In this document: piece after piece, positions 38,206-52,355 of the stretch
Layout of the letters: each line of letters opens with the position of its first letter
Position numbering within the stretch: the stretch's first letter is position 1
Assembly: GCF_037038585.1 (NCBI RefSeq)
Contig: NW_027288744.1
Location: forward strand, 186,001-250,000
Origin: Patagioenas fasciata
Lineage: Eukaryota; Chordata; Aves; Columbiformes; Columbidae
Direction: 5' to 3'
Length of the DNA stretch: 64,000 nucleotides
The notes under the pieces: model-generated
Database searches by the model: none
What the model was told of the DNA's origin: nothing
The model's input: only the letters and a program-made list of their open reading frames with translations
Position numbers and translations under genes: made by a program

Positions 38206-39620
38206 GCCACACACACGCACACTTCCGCAAGCGCGCCTACTCCCATCTATTGAGGGAAAGACGGACGAGCTCTTTGGTTGCTCTTCACAGGCTTGTCCCT
38301 GATCTATAGCTGAGGGCAAACACTTGTGTGCTTGTGGGAGAGCCTGTGTCTTTCCTGGAAGCGTTTGGGAGTTTTGCTCAGACGCGTGTTTCCTCAAGTT
38401 CAAGAATCAAGATCTAGGATACCTGCAGACAGGTGCCTGTTTGTGTGGAGACAGTCTGTTTGAAACTGTGTTCCTCAGCGCCCGCTCTTTCTCCCCGTCG
38501 CTCCACACGCCTGGGAGTCCCTTTCTTTCTCTCCACAAGCACGTGTGTTGACTTCGTCGCACATGTGCATCTGCACAAGCGTTGAGCTCAGCAGAGCGTG
38601 TCTCTTGACACTTGATGTGCGTTGGCTGTGTCTGCCTGCTCCAGTGAAGAGAGAAACGGGAAATCATCTTGGTAGAGGCAAGAAAGCAAAGGCGAGGCAG
38701 GATTGACATCTGCTCAACAGAGACGGATTCCCTGCGCTGACACAGTTCACAGTTACACGAGAAGCAATCTGAGCGGTCCGTCGACCGGAGACGTGTTTCC
38801 CAAGAGGTCGTTTAGCGAGTGAACAGCAGTGTGCGCGACTTTCAGGAGTGTGCCTGGAAAGTGCCAGAATCACCAGGAGCATCTGTGCAAAAGCTGCTGC
38901 CTCTGTGACCGCATTGAGGCACGTTCGCGTGTCTGCGAGTATATAGACGGCTCTTTCGCGTTCACTCCGAGGGAAACGGTCCGCTATTGCTTCTGTGCGC
39001 ACAGACGCGATTCCCTTGTCTCTTGCGAACACAGGGAACTCTGTGCATCCAAATCTACAGGCTAAGGACGCGTCTGCATATGTTTTGGTGAACAATCGAG
39101 TGTGCGTGTTCTGACAGCTGCCTCTATGCAGACGTCTCCACAGAGCCACTTCTGAATGCCCCGCAGCCCAGGACTGAATGGATACACTAACAAGTGCACC
39201 GGTGTGAGCAACCACATATGCAGAAGGACGTCTTTCATCTCACAGAAGCGCGAACGTCTTGGCGTTCAAGCACATGGCAGAAACAAGGTGTGAACAGATG
39301 AGCTGCTGCTATTTTCTCCGTTCGGCATGCTTCGTTGTAGCTCTCTTGCCGGTCGCCGGCTTAGCGGCTTGCTTTGCGCGACTAGCTCTGGGGAGAGAAG
39401 GAGATAGCGCCGGAAACCTCGCCTTTTGCCTTCTTCGGCGCTGGAACCTGGTTGCTGCGCCTTCTCTTTGTCCATGTGCACACACACGATTCCTCAGCGA
39501 AAACCATGCAGAAACCTTTCCACGAGCACCCAGGGATGTGCACCCAGCACCACGTGCACGCACACGCAGCTAGAGAAAAGCACCTACCTTTTCACACACT
39601 GATGCCTAAGCAAACGCGTG
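38206..39620. repeat. Array monomer, copy 28
   Basis: Differs at C477G and the private A18T (38223). Confidence 0.97.
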
Positions 39621-41035
39621 GCCACACACACGCACACATCCGCAAGCGCGCCTACTCCCATCTACTGAGAGAAAGACGGACGAGCTCTTTGGTTGCTCTT
39701 CACAGGCTTGTCCCTGATCTATAGCTGAGGGCAAACACTTGTGTGCTTGTGGGAGAGCCTGTGTCTTTCCTGGAAGCGTTTGGGAGTTTTGCTCAGACGC
39801 GTGTTTCCTCAAGTTCAAGAATCAAGATCTAGGATACCTGCAGACAGGTGCCTGTTTGTGTGGAGACAGTCTGTTTGAAACTGTGTTCCTCAGCGCCCGC
39901 TCTTTCTCCCCGTCGCTCCACACGCCTGGGAGTCCCTTTCTTTCTCTCCACAAGCACGTGTGTTGACTTCATCGCACATGTGCATCTGCACAAGCGTTGA
40001 GCTCAGCAGAGCGTGTCTCTTGACACTTGATGTGCGTTGGCTGTGTCTGCCTGCTCCAGTGAAGAGAGAAACGGGAAATCATCTTGGTAGAGGCAACAAA
40101 GCAAAGGCGAGGCAGGATTGACATCTGCTCAACAGAGACGGATTCCCTGCGCTGACACAGTTCACAGTTACACGAGAAGCAATCTGAGCGGTCCGTCGAC
40201 CGGAGACGTGTTTCCCAAGAGGTCGTTTAGCGAGTGAACAGCAGTGTGCGCGACTTTCAGGAGTGTGCCTGGAAAGTGCCAGAATCACCAGGAGCATCTG
40301 TGCAAAAGCTGCTGCCTCTGTGACCGCATTGAGGCACGTTCGCGTGTCTGCGAGTATATAGACGGCTCTTTCGCGTTCACTCCGAGGGAAACGGTCCGCT
40401 ATTGCTTCTGTGCGCACAGACGCGATTCCCTTGTCTCTTGCGAACACAGGGAACTCTGTGCATCCAAATCTACAGGCTAAGGACGCGTCTGCATATGTTT
40501 TGGTGAACAATCGAGTGTGCGTGTTCTGACAGCTGCCTCTATGCAGACGTCTCCACAGAGCCACTTCTGAATGCCCCGCAGCCCAGGACTGAATGGATAC
40601 ACTAACAAGTGCACCGGTGTGAGCAACCACATATGCAGAAGGACGTCTTTCATCTCACAGAAGCGCGAACGTCTTGGCGTTCAAGCACATGGCAGAAACA
40701 AGGTGTGAACAGATGAGCTGCTGCTATTTTCTCCGTTCGGCATGCTTCGTTGTAGCTCTCTTGCCGGTCGCCGGCTTAGCGGCTTGCTTTGCGCGACTAG
40801 CTCTGGGGAGAGAAGGAGATAGCGCCGGAAACCTCGCCTTTTGCCTTCTTCGGCGCTGGAACCTGGTTGCTGCGCCTTCTCTTTGTCCATGTGCACACAC
40901 ACGATTCCTCAGCGAAAACCATGCAGAAACCTTTCCACGAGCACCCAGGGATGTGCACCCAGCACCACGTGCACGCACACGCAGCTAGAGAAAAGCACCT
41001 ACCTTTTCACACACTGATGCCTAAGCAAACGCGTG
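39621..41035. repeat. Array monomer, copy 29
   Basis: Differs at T45C, G50A and G351A. Confidence 0.97.
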
Positions 41036-42450
41036 GCCACACACACGCACACATCCGCAAGCGCGCCTACTCCCATCTATTGAGGGAAAGACGGACGAGC
41101 TCTTTGGTTGCTCTTCACAGGCTTGTCCCTGATCTATAGCTGAGGGCAAACACTTGTGTGCTTGTGGGAGAGCCTGTGTCTTTCCTGGAAGCGTTTGGGA
41201 GTTTTGCTCAGACGCGTGTTTCCTCAAGTTCAAGAATCAAGATCTAGGATACCTGCAGACAGGTGCCTGTTTGTGTGGAGACAGTCTGTTTGAAACTGTG
41301 TTCCTCAGCGCCCGCTCTTTCTCCCCGTCGCTCCACACGCCTGGGAGTCCCTTTCTTTCTCTCCACAAGCACGTGTGTTGACTTCGTCGCACATGTGCAT
41401 CTGCACAAGCGTTGAGCTCAGCAGAGCGTGTCTCTTGACACTTGATGTGCGTTGGCTGTGTCTGCCTGCTCCAGTGAAGAGAGAAACGGGAAATCATCTT
41501 GGTAGAGGCAAGAAAGCAAAGGCGAGGCAGGATTGACATCTGCTCAACAGAGACGGATTCCCTGCGCTGACACAGTTCACAGTTACACGAGAAGCAATCT
41601 GAGCGGTCCGTCGACCGGAGACGTGTTTCCCAAGAGGTCGTTTAGCGAGTGAACAGCAGTGTGCGCGACTTTCAGGAGTGTGCCTGGAAAGTGCCAGAAT
41701 CACCAGGAGCATCTGTGCAAAAGCTGCTGCCTCTGTGACCGCATTGAGGCACGTTCGCGTGTCTGCGAGTATATAGACGGCTCTTTCGCGTTCACTCCGA
41801 GGGAAACGGTCCGCTATTGCTTCTGTGCGCACAGACGCGATTCCCTTGTCTCTTGCGAACACAGGGAACTCTGTGCATCCAAATCTACAGGCTGAGGACG
41901 CGTCTGCATATGTTTTGGTGAACAATCGAGTGTGCGTGTTCTGACAGCTGCCTCTATGCAGACGTCTCCACAGAGCCACTTCTGAATGCCCAGCAGCCCA
42001 GGACTGAATGGATACACTAACAAGTGCACCGGTGTGAGCAACCACATATGCAGAAGGACGTCTTTCATCTCACAGAAGCGCGAACGTCTTGGCGTTCAAG
42101 CACATGGCAGAAACAAGGTGTGAACAGATGAGCTGCTGCTATTTTCTCCGTTCGGCATGCTTCGTTGTAGCTCTCTTGCCGGTCGCCGGCTTAGCGGCTT
42201 GCTTTGCGCGACTAGCTCTGGGGAGAGAAGGAGATAGCGCCGGAAACCTCGCCTTTTGCCTTCTTCGGCGCTGGAACCTGGTTGCTGCGCCTTCTCTTTG
42301 TCCATGTGCACACACACGATTCCTCAGCGAAAACCATGCAGAAACCTTTCCACGAGCACCCAGGGATGTGCACCCAGCACCACGTGCACGCACACGCAGC
42401 TAGAGAAAAGCACCTACCTTTTCACACACTGATGCCTAAGCAAACGCGTG
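41036..42450. repeat. Array monomer, copy 30 (hybrid haplotype)
   Basis: Differs at C477G, A859G and C957A. It joins the left marker of copies 25, 28 and 42 to the right markers of copies 32, 35, 38 and 44, as a recombinant would. Confidence 0.97.
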
Positions 42451-43865
42451 GCCACACACACGCACACATCCGCAAGCGCGCCTACTCCCATCTACTGAGA
42501 GAAAGACGGACGAGCTCTTTGGTTGCTCTTCACAGGCTTGTCCCTGATCTATAGCTGAGGGCAAACACTTGTGTGCTTGTGGGAGAGCCTGTGTCTTTCC
42601 TGGAAGCGTTTGGGAGTTTTGCTCAGACGCGTGTTTCCTCAAGTTCAAGAATCAAGATCTAGGATACCTGCAGACAGGTGCCTGTTTGTGTGGAGACAGT
42701 CTGTTTGAAACTGTGTTCCTCAGCGCCCGCTCTTTCTCCCCGTCGCTCCACACGCCTGGGAGTCCCTTTCTTTCTCTCCACAAGCACGTGTGTTGACTTC
42801 ATCGCACATGTGCATCTGCACAAGCGTTGAGCTCAGCAGAGCGTGTCTCTTGACACTTGATGTGCGTTGGCTGTGTCTGCCTGCTCCAGTGAAGAGAGAA
42901 ACGGGAAATCATCTTGGTAGAGGCAACAAAGCAAAGGCGAGGCAGGATTGACATCTGCTGAACAGAGACGGATTCCCTGCGCTGACACAGTTCACAGTTA
43001 CACGAGAAGCAATCTGAGCGGTCCGTCGACCGGAGACGTGTTTCCCAAGAGGTCGTTTAGCGAGTGAACAGCAGTGTGCGCGACTTTCAGGAGTGTGCCT
43101 GGAAAGTGCCAGAATCACCAGGAGCATCTGTGCAAAAGCTGCTGCCTCTGTGACCGCATTGAGGCACGTTCGCGTGTCTGCGAGTATATAGACGGCTCTT
43201 TCGCGTTCACTCCGAGGGAAACGGTCCGCTATTGCTTCTGTGCGCACAGACGCGATTCCCTTGTCTCTTGCGAACACAGGGAACTCTGTGCATCCAAATC
43301 TACAGGCTAAGGACGCGTCTGCATATGTTTTGGTGAACAATCGAGTGTGCGTGTTCTGACAGCTGCCTCTATGCAGACGTCTCCACAGAGCCACTTCTGA
43401 ATGCCCCGCAGCCCAGGACTGAATGGATACACTAACAAGTGCACCGGTGTGAGCAACCACATATGCAGAAGGACGTCTTTCATCTCACAGAAGCGCGAAC
43501 GTCTTGGCGTTCAAGCACATGGCAGAAACAAGGTGTGAACAGATGAGCTGCTGCTATTTTCTCCGTTCGGCATGCTTCGTTGTAGCTCTCTTGCCGGTCG
43601 CCGGCTTAGCGGCTTGCTTTGCGCGACTAGCTCTGGGGAGAGAAGGAGATAGCGCCGGAAACCTCGCCTTTTGCCTTCTTCGGCGCTGGAACCTGGTTGC
43701 TGCGCCTTCTCTTTGTCCATGTGCACACACACGATTCCTCAGCGAAAACCATGCAGAAACCTTTCCACGAGCACCCAGGGATGTGCACCCAGCACCACGT
43801 GCACGCACACGCAGCTAGAGAAAAGCACCTACCTTTTCACACACTGATGCCTAAGCAAACGCGTG
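42451..43865. repeat. Array monomer, copy 31 (hybrid haplotype)
   Basis: Differs at T45C, G50A, G351A and C510G. It joins the left part of copies 26 and 29 to the G510 of copies 34 and 37. Confidence 0.97.
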
Positions 43866-45280
43866 GCCACACACACGCACACATCCGCAAGCGCGCCTAC
43901 TCCCATCTATTGAGGGAAAGACGGACGAGCTCTTTGGTTGCTCTTCACAGGCTTGTCCCTGATCTATAGCTGAGGGCAAACACTTGTGTGCTTGTGGGAG
44001 AGCCTGTGTCTTTCCTGGAAGCGTTTGGGAGTTTTGCTCAGACGCGTGTTTCCTCAAGTTCAAGAATCAAGATCTAGGATACCTGCAGACAGGTGCCTGT
44101 TTGTGTGGAGACAGTCTGTTTGAAACTGTGTTCCTCAGCGCCCGCTCTTTCTCCCCGTCGCTCCACACGCCTGGGAGTCCCTTTCTTTCTCTCCACAAGC
44201 ACGTGTGTTGACTTCGTCGCACATGTGCATCTGCACAAGCGTTGAGCTCAGCAGAGCGTGTCTCTTGACACTTGATGTGCGTTGGCTGTGTCTGCCTGCT
44301 CCAGTGAAGAGAGAAACGGGAAATCATCTTGGTAGAGGCAACAAAGCAAAGGCGAGGCAGGATTGACATCTGCTCAACAGAGACGGATTCCCTGCGCTGA
44401 CACAGTTCACAGTTACACGAGAAGCAATCTGAGCGGTCCGTCGACCGGAGACGTGTTTCCCAAGAGGTCGTTTAGCGAGTGAACAGCAGTGTGCGCGACT
44501 TTCAGGAGTGTGCCTGGAAAGTGCCAGAATCACCAGGAGCATCTGTGCAAAAGCTGCTGCCTCTGTGACCGCATTGAGGCACGTTCGCGTGTCTGCGAGT
44601 ATATAGACGGCTCTTTCGCGTTCACTCCGAGGGAAACGGTCCGCTATTGCTTCTGTGCGCACAGACGCGATTCCCTTGTCTCTTGCGAACACAGGGAACT
44701 CTGTGCATCCAAATCTACAGGCTGAGGACGCGTCTGCATATGTTTTGGTGAACAATCGAGTGTGCGTGTTCTGACAGCTGCCTCTATGCAGACGTCTCCA
44801 CAGAGCCACTTCTGAATGCCCAGCAGCCCAGGACTGAATGGATACACTAACAAGTGCACCGGTGTGAGCAACCACATATGCAGAAGGACGTCTTTCATCT
44901 CACAGAAGCGCGAACGTCTTGGCGTTCAAGCACATGGCAGAAACAAGGTGTGAACAGATGAGCTGCTGCTATTTTCTCCGTTCGGCATGCTTCGTTGTAG
45001 CTCTCTTGCCGGTCGCCGGCTTAGCGGCTTGCTTTGCGCGACTAGCTCTGGGGAGAGAAGGAGATAGCGCCGGAAACCTCGCCTTTTGCCTTCTTCGGCG
45101 CTGGAACCTGGTTGCTGCGCCTTCTCTTTGTCCATGTGCACACACACGATTCCTCAGCGAAAACCATGCAGAAACCTTTCCACGAGCACCCAGGGATGTG
45201 CACCCAGCACCACGTGCACGCACACGCAGCTAGAGAAAAGCACCTACCTTTTCACACACTGATGCCTAAGCAAACGCGTG
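43866..45280. repeat. Array monomer, copy 32
   Basis: Differs at A859G and C957A. Identical to copies 35, 38 and 44. Confidence 0.97.
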
Positions 45281-46695
45281 GCCACACACACGCACACATC
45301 CGCAAGCGCGCCTACTCCCATCTATTGAGGGAAAGACGGACGAGCTCTTTGGTTGCTCTTCACAGGCTTGTCCCTGATCTATAGCTGAGGGCAAACACTT
45401 GTGTGCTTGTGGGAGAGCCTGTGTCTTTCCTGGAAGCGTTTGGGAGTTTTGCTCAGACGCGTGTTTCCTCAAGTTCAAGAATCAAGATCTAGGATACCTG
45501 CAGACAGGTGCCTGTTTGTGTGGAGACAGTCTGTTTGAAACTGTGTTCCTCAGCGCCCGCTCTTTCTCCCCGTCGCTCCACACGCCTGGGAGTCCCTTTC
45601 TTTCTCTCCACAAGCACGTGTGTTGACTTCGTCGCACATGTGCATCTGCACAAGCGTTGAGCTCAGCAGAGCGTGTCTCTTGACACTTGATGTGCGTTGG
45701 CTGTGTCTGCCTGCTCCAGTGAAGAGAGAAACGGGAAATCATCTTGGTAGAGGCAACAAAGCACAGGCGAGGCAGGATTGACATCTGCTCAACAGAGACG
45801 GATTCCCTGCGCTGACACAGTTCACAGTTACACGAGAAGCAATCTGAGCGGTCCGTCGACCGGAGACGTGTTTCCCAAGAGGTCGTTTAGCGAGTGAACA
45901 GCAGTGTGCGCGACTTTCAGGAGTGTGCCTGGAAAGTGCCAGAATCACCAGGAGCATCTGTGCAAAAGCTGCTGCCTCTGTGACCGCATTGAGGCACGTT
46001 CGCGTGTCTGCGAGTATATAGACGGCTCTTTCGCGTTCACTCCGAGGGAAACGGTCCGCTATTGCTTCTGTGCGCACAGACGCGATTCCCTTGTCTCTTG
46101 CGAACACAGGGAACTCTGTGCATCCAAATCTACAGGCTAAGGACGCGTCTGCATATGTTTTGGTGAACAATCGAGTGTGCGTGTTCTGACAGCTGCCTCT
46201 ATGCAGACGTCTCCACAGAGCCACTTCTGAATGCCCCGCAGCCCAGGACTGAATGGATACACTAACAAGTGCACCGGTGTGAGCAACCACATATGCAGAA
46301 GGACGTCTTTCATCTCACAGAAGCGCGAACGTCTTGGCGTTCAAGCACATGGCAGAAACAAGGTGTGAACAGATGAGCTGCTGCTATTTTCTCCGTTCGG
46401 CATGCTTCGTTGTAGCTCTCTTGCCGGTCGCCGGCTTAGCGGCTTGCTTTGCGCGACTAGCTCTGGGGAGAGAAGGAGATAGCGCCGGAAACCTCGCCTT
46501 TTGCCTTCTTCGGCGCTGGAACCTGGTTGCTGCGCCTTCTCTTTGTCCATGTGCACACACACGATTCCTCAGCGAAAACCATGCAGAAACCTTTCCACGA
46601 GCACCCAGGGATGTGCACCCAGCACCACGTGCACGCACACGCAGCTAGAGAAAAGCACCTACCTTTTCACACACTGATGCCTAAGCAAACGCGTG
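45281..46695. repeat. Array monomer, copy 33
   Basis: Differs only at A484C (45764). Identical to copy 36. Confidence 0.97.
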
Positions 46696-48110
46696 GCCAC
46701 ACACACGCACACATCCGCAAGCGCGCCTACTCCCATCTATTGAGAGAAAGACGGACGAGCTCTTTGGTTGCTCTTCACAGGCTTGTCCCTGATCTATAGC
46801 TGAGGGCAAACACTTGTGTGCTTGTGGGAGAGCCTGTGTCTTTCCTGGAAGCGTTTGGGAGTTTTGCTCAGACGCGTGTTTCCTCAAGTTCAAGAATCAA
46901 GATCTAGGATACCTGCAGACAGGTGCCTGTTTGTGTGGAGACAGTCTGTTTGAAACTGTGTTCCTCAGCGCCCGCTCTTTCTCCCCGTCGCTCCACACGC
47001 CTGGGAGTCCCTTTCTTTCTCTCCACAAGCACGTGTGTTGACTTCATCGCACATGTGCATCTGCACAAGCGTTGAGCTCAGCAGAGCGTGTCTCTTGACA
47101 CTTGATGTGCGTTGGCTGTGTCTGCCTGCTCCAGTGAAGAGAGAAACGGGAAATCATCTTGGTAGAGGCAACAAAGCAAAGGCGAGGCAGGATTGACATC
47201 TGCTGAACAGAGACGGATTCCCTGCGCTGACACAGTTCACAGTTACACGAGAAGCAATCTGAGCGGTCCGTCGACCGGAGACGTGTTTCCCAAGAGGTCG
47301 TTTAGCGAGTGAACAGCAGTGTGCGCGACTTTCAGGAGTGTGCCTGGAAAGTGCCAGAATCACCAGGAGCATCTGTGCAAAAGCTGCTGCCTCTGTGACC
47401 GCATTGAGGCACGTTCGCGTGTCTGCGAGTATATAGACGGCTCTTTCGCGTTCACTCCGAGGGAAACGGTCCGCTATTGCTTCTGTGCGCACAGACGCGA
47501 TTCCCTTGTCTCTTGCGAACACAGGGAACTCTGTGCATCCAAATCTACAGGCTAAGGACGCGTCTGCATATGTTTTGGTGAACAATCGAGTGTGCGTGTT
47601 CTGACAGCTGCCTCTATGCAGACGTCTCCACAGAGCCACTTCTGAATGCCCCGCAGCCCAGGACTGAATGGATACACTAACAAGTGCACCGGTGTGAGCA
47701 ACCACATATGCAGAAGGACGTCTTTCATCTCACAGAAGCGCGAACGTCTTGGCGTTCAAGCACATGGCAGAAACAAGGTGTGAACAGATGAGCTGCTGCT
47801 ATTTTCTCCGTTCGGCATGCTTCGTTGTAGCTCTCTTGCCGGTCGCCGGCTTAGCGGCTTGCTTTGCGCGACTAGCTCTGGGGAGAGAAGGAGATAGCGC
47901 CGGAAACCTCGCCTTTTGCCTTCTTCGGCGCTGGAACCTGGTTGCTGCGCCTTCTCTTTGTCCATGTGCACACACACGATTCCTCAGCGAAAACCATGCA
48001 GAAACCTTTCCACGAGCACCCAGGGATGTGCACCCAGCACCACGTGCACGCACACGCAGCTAGAGAAAAGCACCTACCTTTTCACACACTGATGCCTAAG
48101 CAAACGCGTG
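46696..48110. repeat. Array monomer, copy 34
   Basis: Differs at G50A, G351A and C510G. Identical to copy 37. Confidence 0.97.
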
Positions 48111-49525
48111 GCCACACACACGCACACATCCGCAAGCGCGCCTACTCCCATCTATTGAGGGAAAGACGGACGAGCTCTTTGGTTGCTCTTCACAGGCTTG
48201 TCCCTGATCTATAGCTGAGGGCAAACACTTGTGTGCTTGTGGGAGAGCCTGTGTCTTTCCTGGAAGCGTTTGGGAGTTTTGCTCAGACGCGTGTTTCCTC
48301 AAGTTCAAGAATCAAGATCTAGGATACCTGCAGACAGGTGCCTGTTTGTGTGGAGACAGTCTGTTTGAAACTGTGTTCCTCAGCGCCCGCTCTTTCTCCC
48401 CGTCGCTCCACACGCCTGGGAGTCCCTTTCTTTCTCTCCACAAGCACGTGTGTTGACTTCGTCGCACATGTGCATCTGCACAAGCGTTGAGCTCAGCAGA
48501 GCGTGTCTCTTGACACTTGATGTGCGTTGGCTGTGTCTGCCTGCTCCAGTGAAGAGAGAAACGGGAAATCATCTTGGTAGAGGCAACAAAGCAAAGGCGA
48601 GGCAGGATTGACATCTGCTCAACAGAGACGGATTCCCTGCGCTGACACAGTTCACAGTTACACGAGAAGCAATCTGAGCGGTCCGTCGACCGGAGACGTG
48701 TTTCCCAAGAGGTCGTTTAGCGAGTGAACAGCAGTGTGCGCGACTTTCAGGAGTGTGCCTGGAAAGTGCCAGAATCACCAGGAGCATCTGTGCAAAAGCT
48801 GCTGCCTCTGTGACCGCATTGAGGCACGTTCGCGTGTCTGCGAGTATATAGACGGCTCTTTCGCGTTCACTCCGAGGGAAACGGTCCGCTATTGCTTCTG
48901 TGCGCACAGACGCGATTCCCTTGTCTCTTGCGAACACAGGGAACTCTGTGCATCCAAATCTACAGGCTGAGGACGCGTCTGCATATGTTTTGGTGAACAA
49001 TCGAGTGTGCGTGTTCTGACAGCTGCCTCTATGCAGACGTCTCCACAGAGCCACTTCTGAATGCCCAGCAGCCCAGGACTGAATGGATACACTAACAAGT
49101 GCACCGGTGTGAGCAACCACATATGCAGAAGGACGTCTTTCATCTCACAGAAGCGCGAACGTCTTGGCGTTCAAGCACATGGCAGAAACAAGGTGTGAAC
49201 AGATGAGCTGCTGCTATTTTCTCCGTTCGGCATGCTTCGTTGTAGCTCTCTTGCCGGTCGCCGGCTTAGCGGCTTGCTTTGCGCGACTAGCTCTGGGGAG
49301 AGAAGGAGATAGCGCCGGAAACCTCGCCTTTTGCCTTCTTCGGCGCTGGAACCTGGTTGCTGCGCCTTCTCTTTGTCCATGTGCACACACACGATTCCTC
49401 AGCGAAAACCATGCAGAAACCTTTCCACGAGCACCCAGGGATGTGCACCCAGCACCACGTGCACGCACACGCAGCTAGAGAAAAGCACCTACCTTTTCAC
49501 ACACTGATGCCTAAGCAAACGCGTG
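48111..49525. repeat. Array monomer, copy 35
   Basis: Differs at A859G and C957A. Confidence 0.97.
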
Positions 49526-50940
49526 GCCACACACACGCACACATCCGCAAGCGCGCCTACTCCCATCTATTGAGGGAAAGACGGACGAGCTCTTTGGTTG
49601 CTCTTCACAGGCTTGTCCCTGATCTATAGCTGAGGGCAAACACTTGTGTGCTTGTGGGAGAGCCTGTGTCTTTCCTGGAAGCGTTTGGGAGTTTTGCTCA
49701 GACGCGTGTTTCCTCAAGTTCAAGAATCAAGATCTAGGATACCTGCAGACAGGTGCCTGTTTGTGTGGAGACAGTCTGTTTGAAACTGTGTTCCTCAGCG
49801 CCCGCTCTTTCTCCCCGTCGCTCCACACGCCTGGGAGTCCCTTTCTTTCTCTCCACAAGCACGTGTGTTGACTTCGTCGCACATGTGCATCTGCACAAGC
49901 GTTGAGCTCAGCAGAGCGTGTCTCTTGACACTTGATGTGCGTTGGCTGTGTCTGCCTGCTCCAGTGAAGAGAGAAACGGGAAATCATCTTGGTAGAGGCA
50001 ACAAAGCACAGGCGAGGCAGGATTGACATCTGCTCAACAGAGACGGATTCCCTGCGCTGACACAGTTCACAGTTACACGAGAAGCAATCTGAGCGGTCCG
50101 TCGACCGGAGACGTGTTTCCCAAGAGGTCGTTTAGCGAGTGAACAGCAGTGTGCGCGACTTTCAGGAGTGTGCCTGGAAAGTGCCAGAATCACCAGGAGC
50201 ATCTGTGCAAAAGCTGCTGCCTCTGTGACCGCATTGAGGCACGTTCGCGTGTCTGCGAGTATATAGACGGCTCTTTCGCGTTCACTCCGAGGGAAACGGT
50301 CCGCTATTGCTTCTGTGCGCACAGACGCGATTCCCTTGTCTCTTGCGAACACAGGGAACTCTGTGCATCCAAATCTACAGGCTAAGGACGCGTCTGCATA
50401 TGTTTTGGTGAACAATCGAGTGTGCGTGTTCTGACAGCTGCCTCTATGCAGACGTCTCCACAGAGCCACTTCTGAATGCCCCGCAGCCCAGGACTGAATG
50501 GATACACTAACAAGTGCACCGGTGTGAGCAACCACATATGCAGAAGGACGTCTTTCATCTCACAGAAGCGCGAACGTCTTGGCGTTCAAGCACATGGCAG
50601 AAACAAGGTGTGAACAGATGAGCTGCTGCTATTTTCTCCGTTCGGCATGCTTCGTTGTAGCTCTCTTGCCGGTCGCCGGCTTAGCGGCTTGCTTTGCGCG
50701 ACTAGCTCTGGGGAGAGAAGGAGATAGCGCCGGAAACCTCGCCTTTTGCCTTCTTCGGCGCTGGAACCTGGTTGCTGCGCCTTCTCTTTGTCCATGTGCA
50801 CACACACGATTCCTCAGCGAAAACCATGCAGAAACCTTTCCACGAGCACCCAGGGATGTGCACCCAGCACCACGTGCACGCACACGCAGCTAGAGAAAAG
50901 CACCTACCTTTTCACACACTGATGCCTAAGCAAACGCGTG
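49526..50940. repeat. Array monomer, copy 36
   Basis: Differs only at A484C (50009). Confidence 0.97.
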
Positions 50941-52355
50941 GCCACACACACGCACACATCCGCAAGCGCGCCTACTCCCATCTATTGAGAGAAAGACGGA
51001 CGAGCTCTTTGGTTGCTCTTCACAGGCTTGTCCCTGATCTATAGCTGAGGGCAAACACTTGTGTGCTTGTGGGAGAGCCTGTGTCTTTCCTGGAAGCGTT
51101 TGGGAGTTTTGCTCAGACGCGTGTTTCCTCAAGTTCAAGAATCAAGATCTAGGATACCTGCAGACAGGTGCCTGTTTGTGTGGAGACAGTCTGTTTGAAA
51201 CTGTGTTCCTCAGCGCCCGCTCTTTCTCCCCGTCGCTCCACACGCCTGGGAGTCCCTTTCTTTCTCTCCACAAGCACGTGTGTTGACTTCATCGCACATG
51301 TGCATCTGCACAAGCGTTGAGCTCAGCAGAGCGTGTCTCTTGACACTTGATGTGCGTTGGCTGTGTCTGCCTGCTCCAGTGAAGAGAGAAACGGGAAATC
51401 ATCTTGGTAGAGGCAACAAAGCAAAGGCGAGGCAGGATTGACATCTGCTGAACAGAGACGGATTCCCTGCGCTGACACAGTTCACAGTTACACGAGAAGC
51501 AATCTGAGCGGTCCGTCGACCGGAGACGTGTTTCCCAAGAGGTCGTTTAGCGAGTGAACAGCAGTGTGCGCGACTTTCAGGAGTGTGCCTGGAAAGTGCC
51601 AGAATCACCAGGAGCATCTGTGCAAAAGCTGCTGCCTCTGTGACCGCATTGAGGCACGTTCGCGTGTCTGCGAGTATATAGACGGCTCTTTCGCGTTCAC
51701 TCCGAGGGAAACGGTCCGCTATTGCTTCTGTGCGCACAGACGCGATTCCCTTGTCTCTTGCGAACACAGGGAACTCTGTGCATCCAAATCTACAGGCTAA
51801 GGACGCGTCTGCATATGTTTTGGTGAACAATCGAGTGTGCGTGTTCTGACAGCTGCCTCTATGCAGACGTCTCCACAGAGCCACTTCTGAATGCCCCGCA
51901 GCCCAGGACTGAATGGATACACTAACAAGTGCACCGGTGTGAGCAACCACATATGCAGAAGGACGTCTTTCATCTCACAGAAGCGCGAACGTCTTGGCGT
52001 TCAAGCACATGGCAGAAACAAGGTGTGAACAGATGAGCTGCTGCTATTTTCTCCGTTCGGCATGCTTCGTTGTAGCTCTCTTGCCGGTCGCCGGCTTAGC
52101 GGCTTGCTTTGCGCGACTAGCTCTGGGGAGAGAAGGAGATAGCGCCGGAAACCTCGCCTTTTGCCTTCTTCGGCGCTGGAACCTGGTTGCTGCGCCTTCT
52201 CTTTGTCCATGTGCACACACACGATTCCTCAGCGAAAACCATGCAGAAACCTTTCCACGAGCACCCAGGGATGTGCACCCAGCACCACGTGCACGCACAC
52301 GCAGCTAGAGAAAAGCACCTACCTTTTCACACACTGATGCCTAAGCAAACGCGTG
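50941..52355. repeat. Array monomer, copy 37
   Basis: Differs at G50A, G351A and C510G. Confidence 0.97.

Larger units (their letters stand above)
33979..41511. repeat. Second trimeric higher-order repeat block, period 4,245 bp
   Basis: Copies 25-26-27 and 28-29-30 carry the haplotype order [G477] - [C45, A50, A351] - [A957 with a third marker]. The 4,245-bp lag is mismatch-free between the bounding differences at u18 (33978 versus 38223) and u477 (37267 versus 41512). It shares the A957 and A351 markers with the neighbouring block but uses G477 in place of C484. It is therefore a related but distinct trimer type, about 1.8 periods long. Confidence 0.85.
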
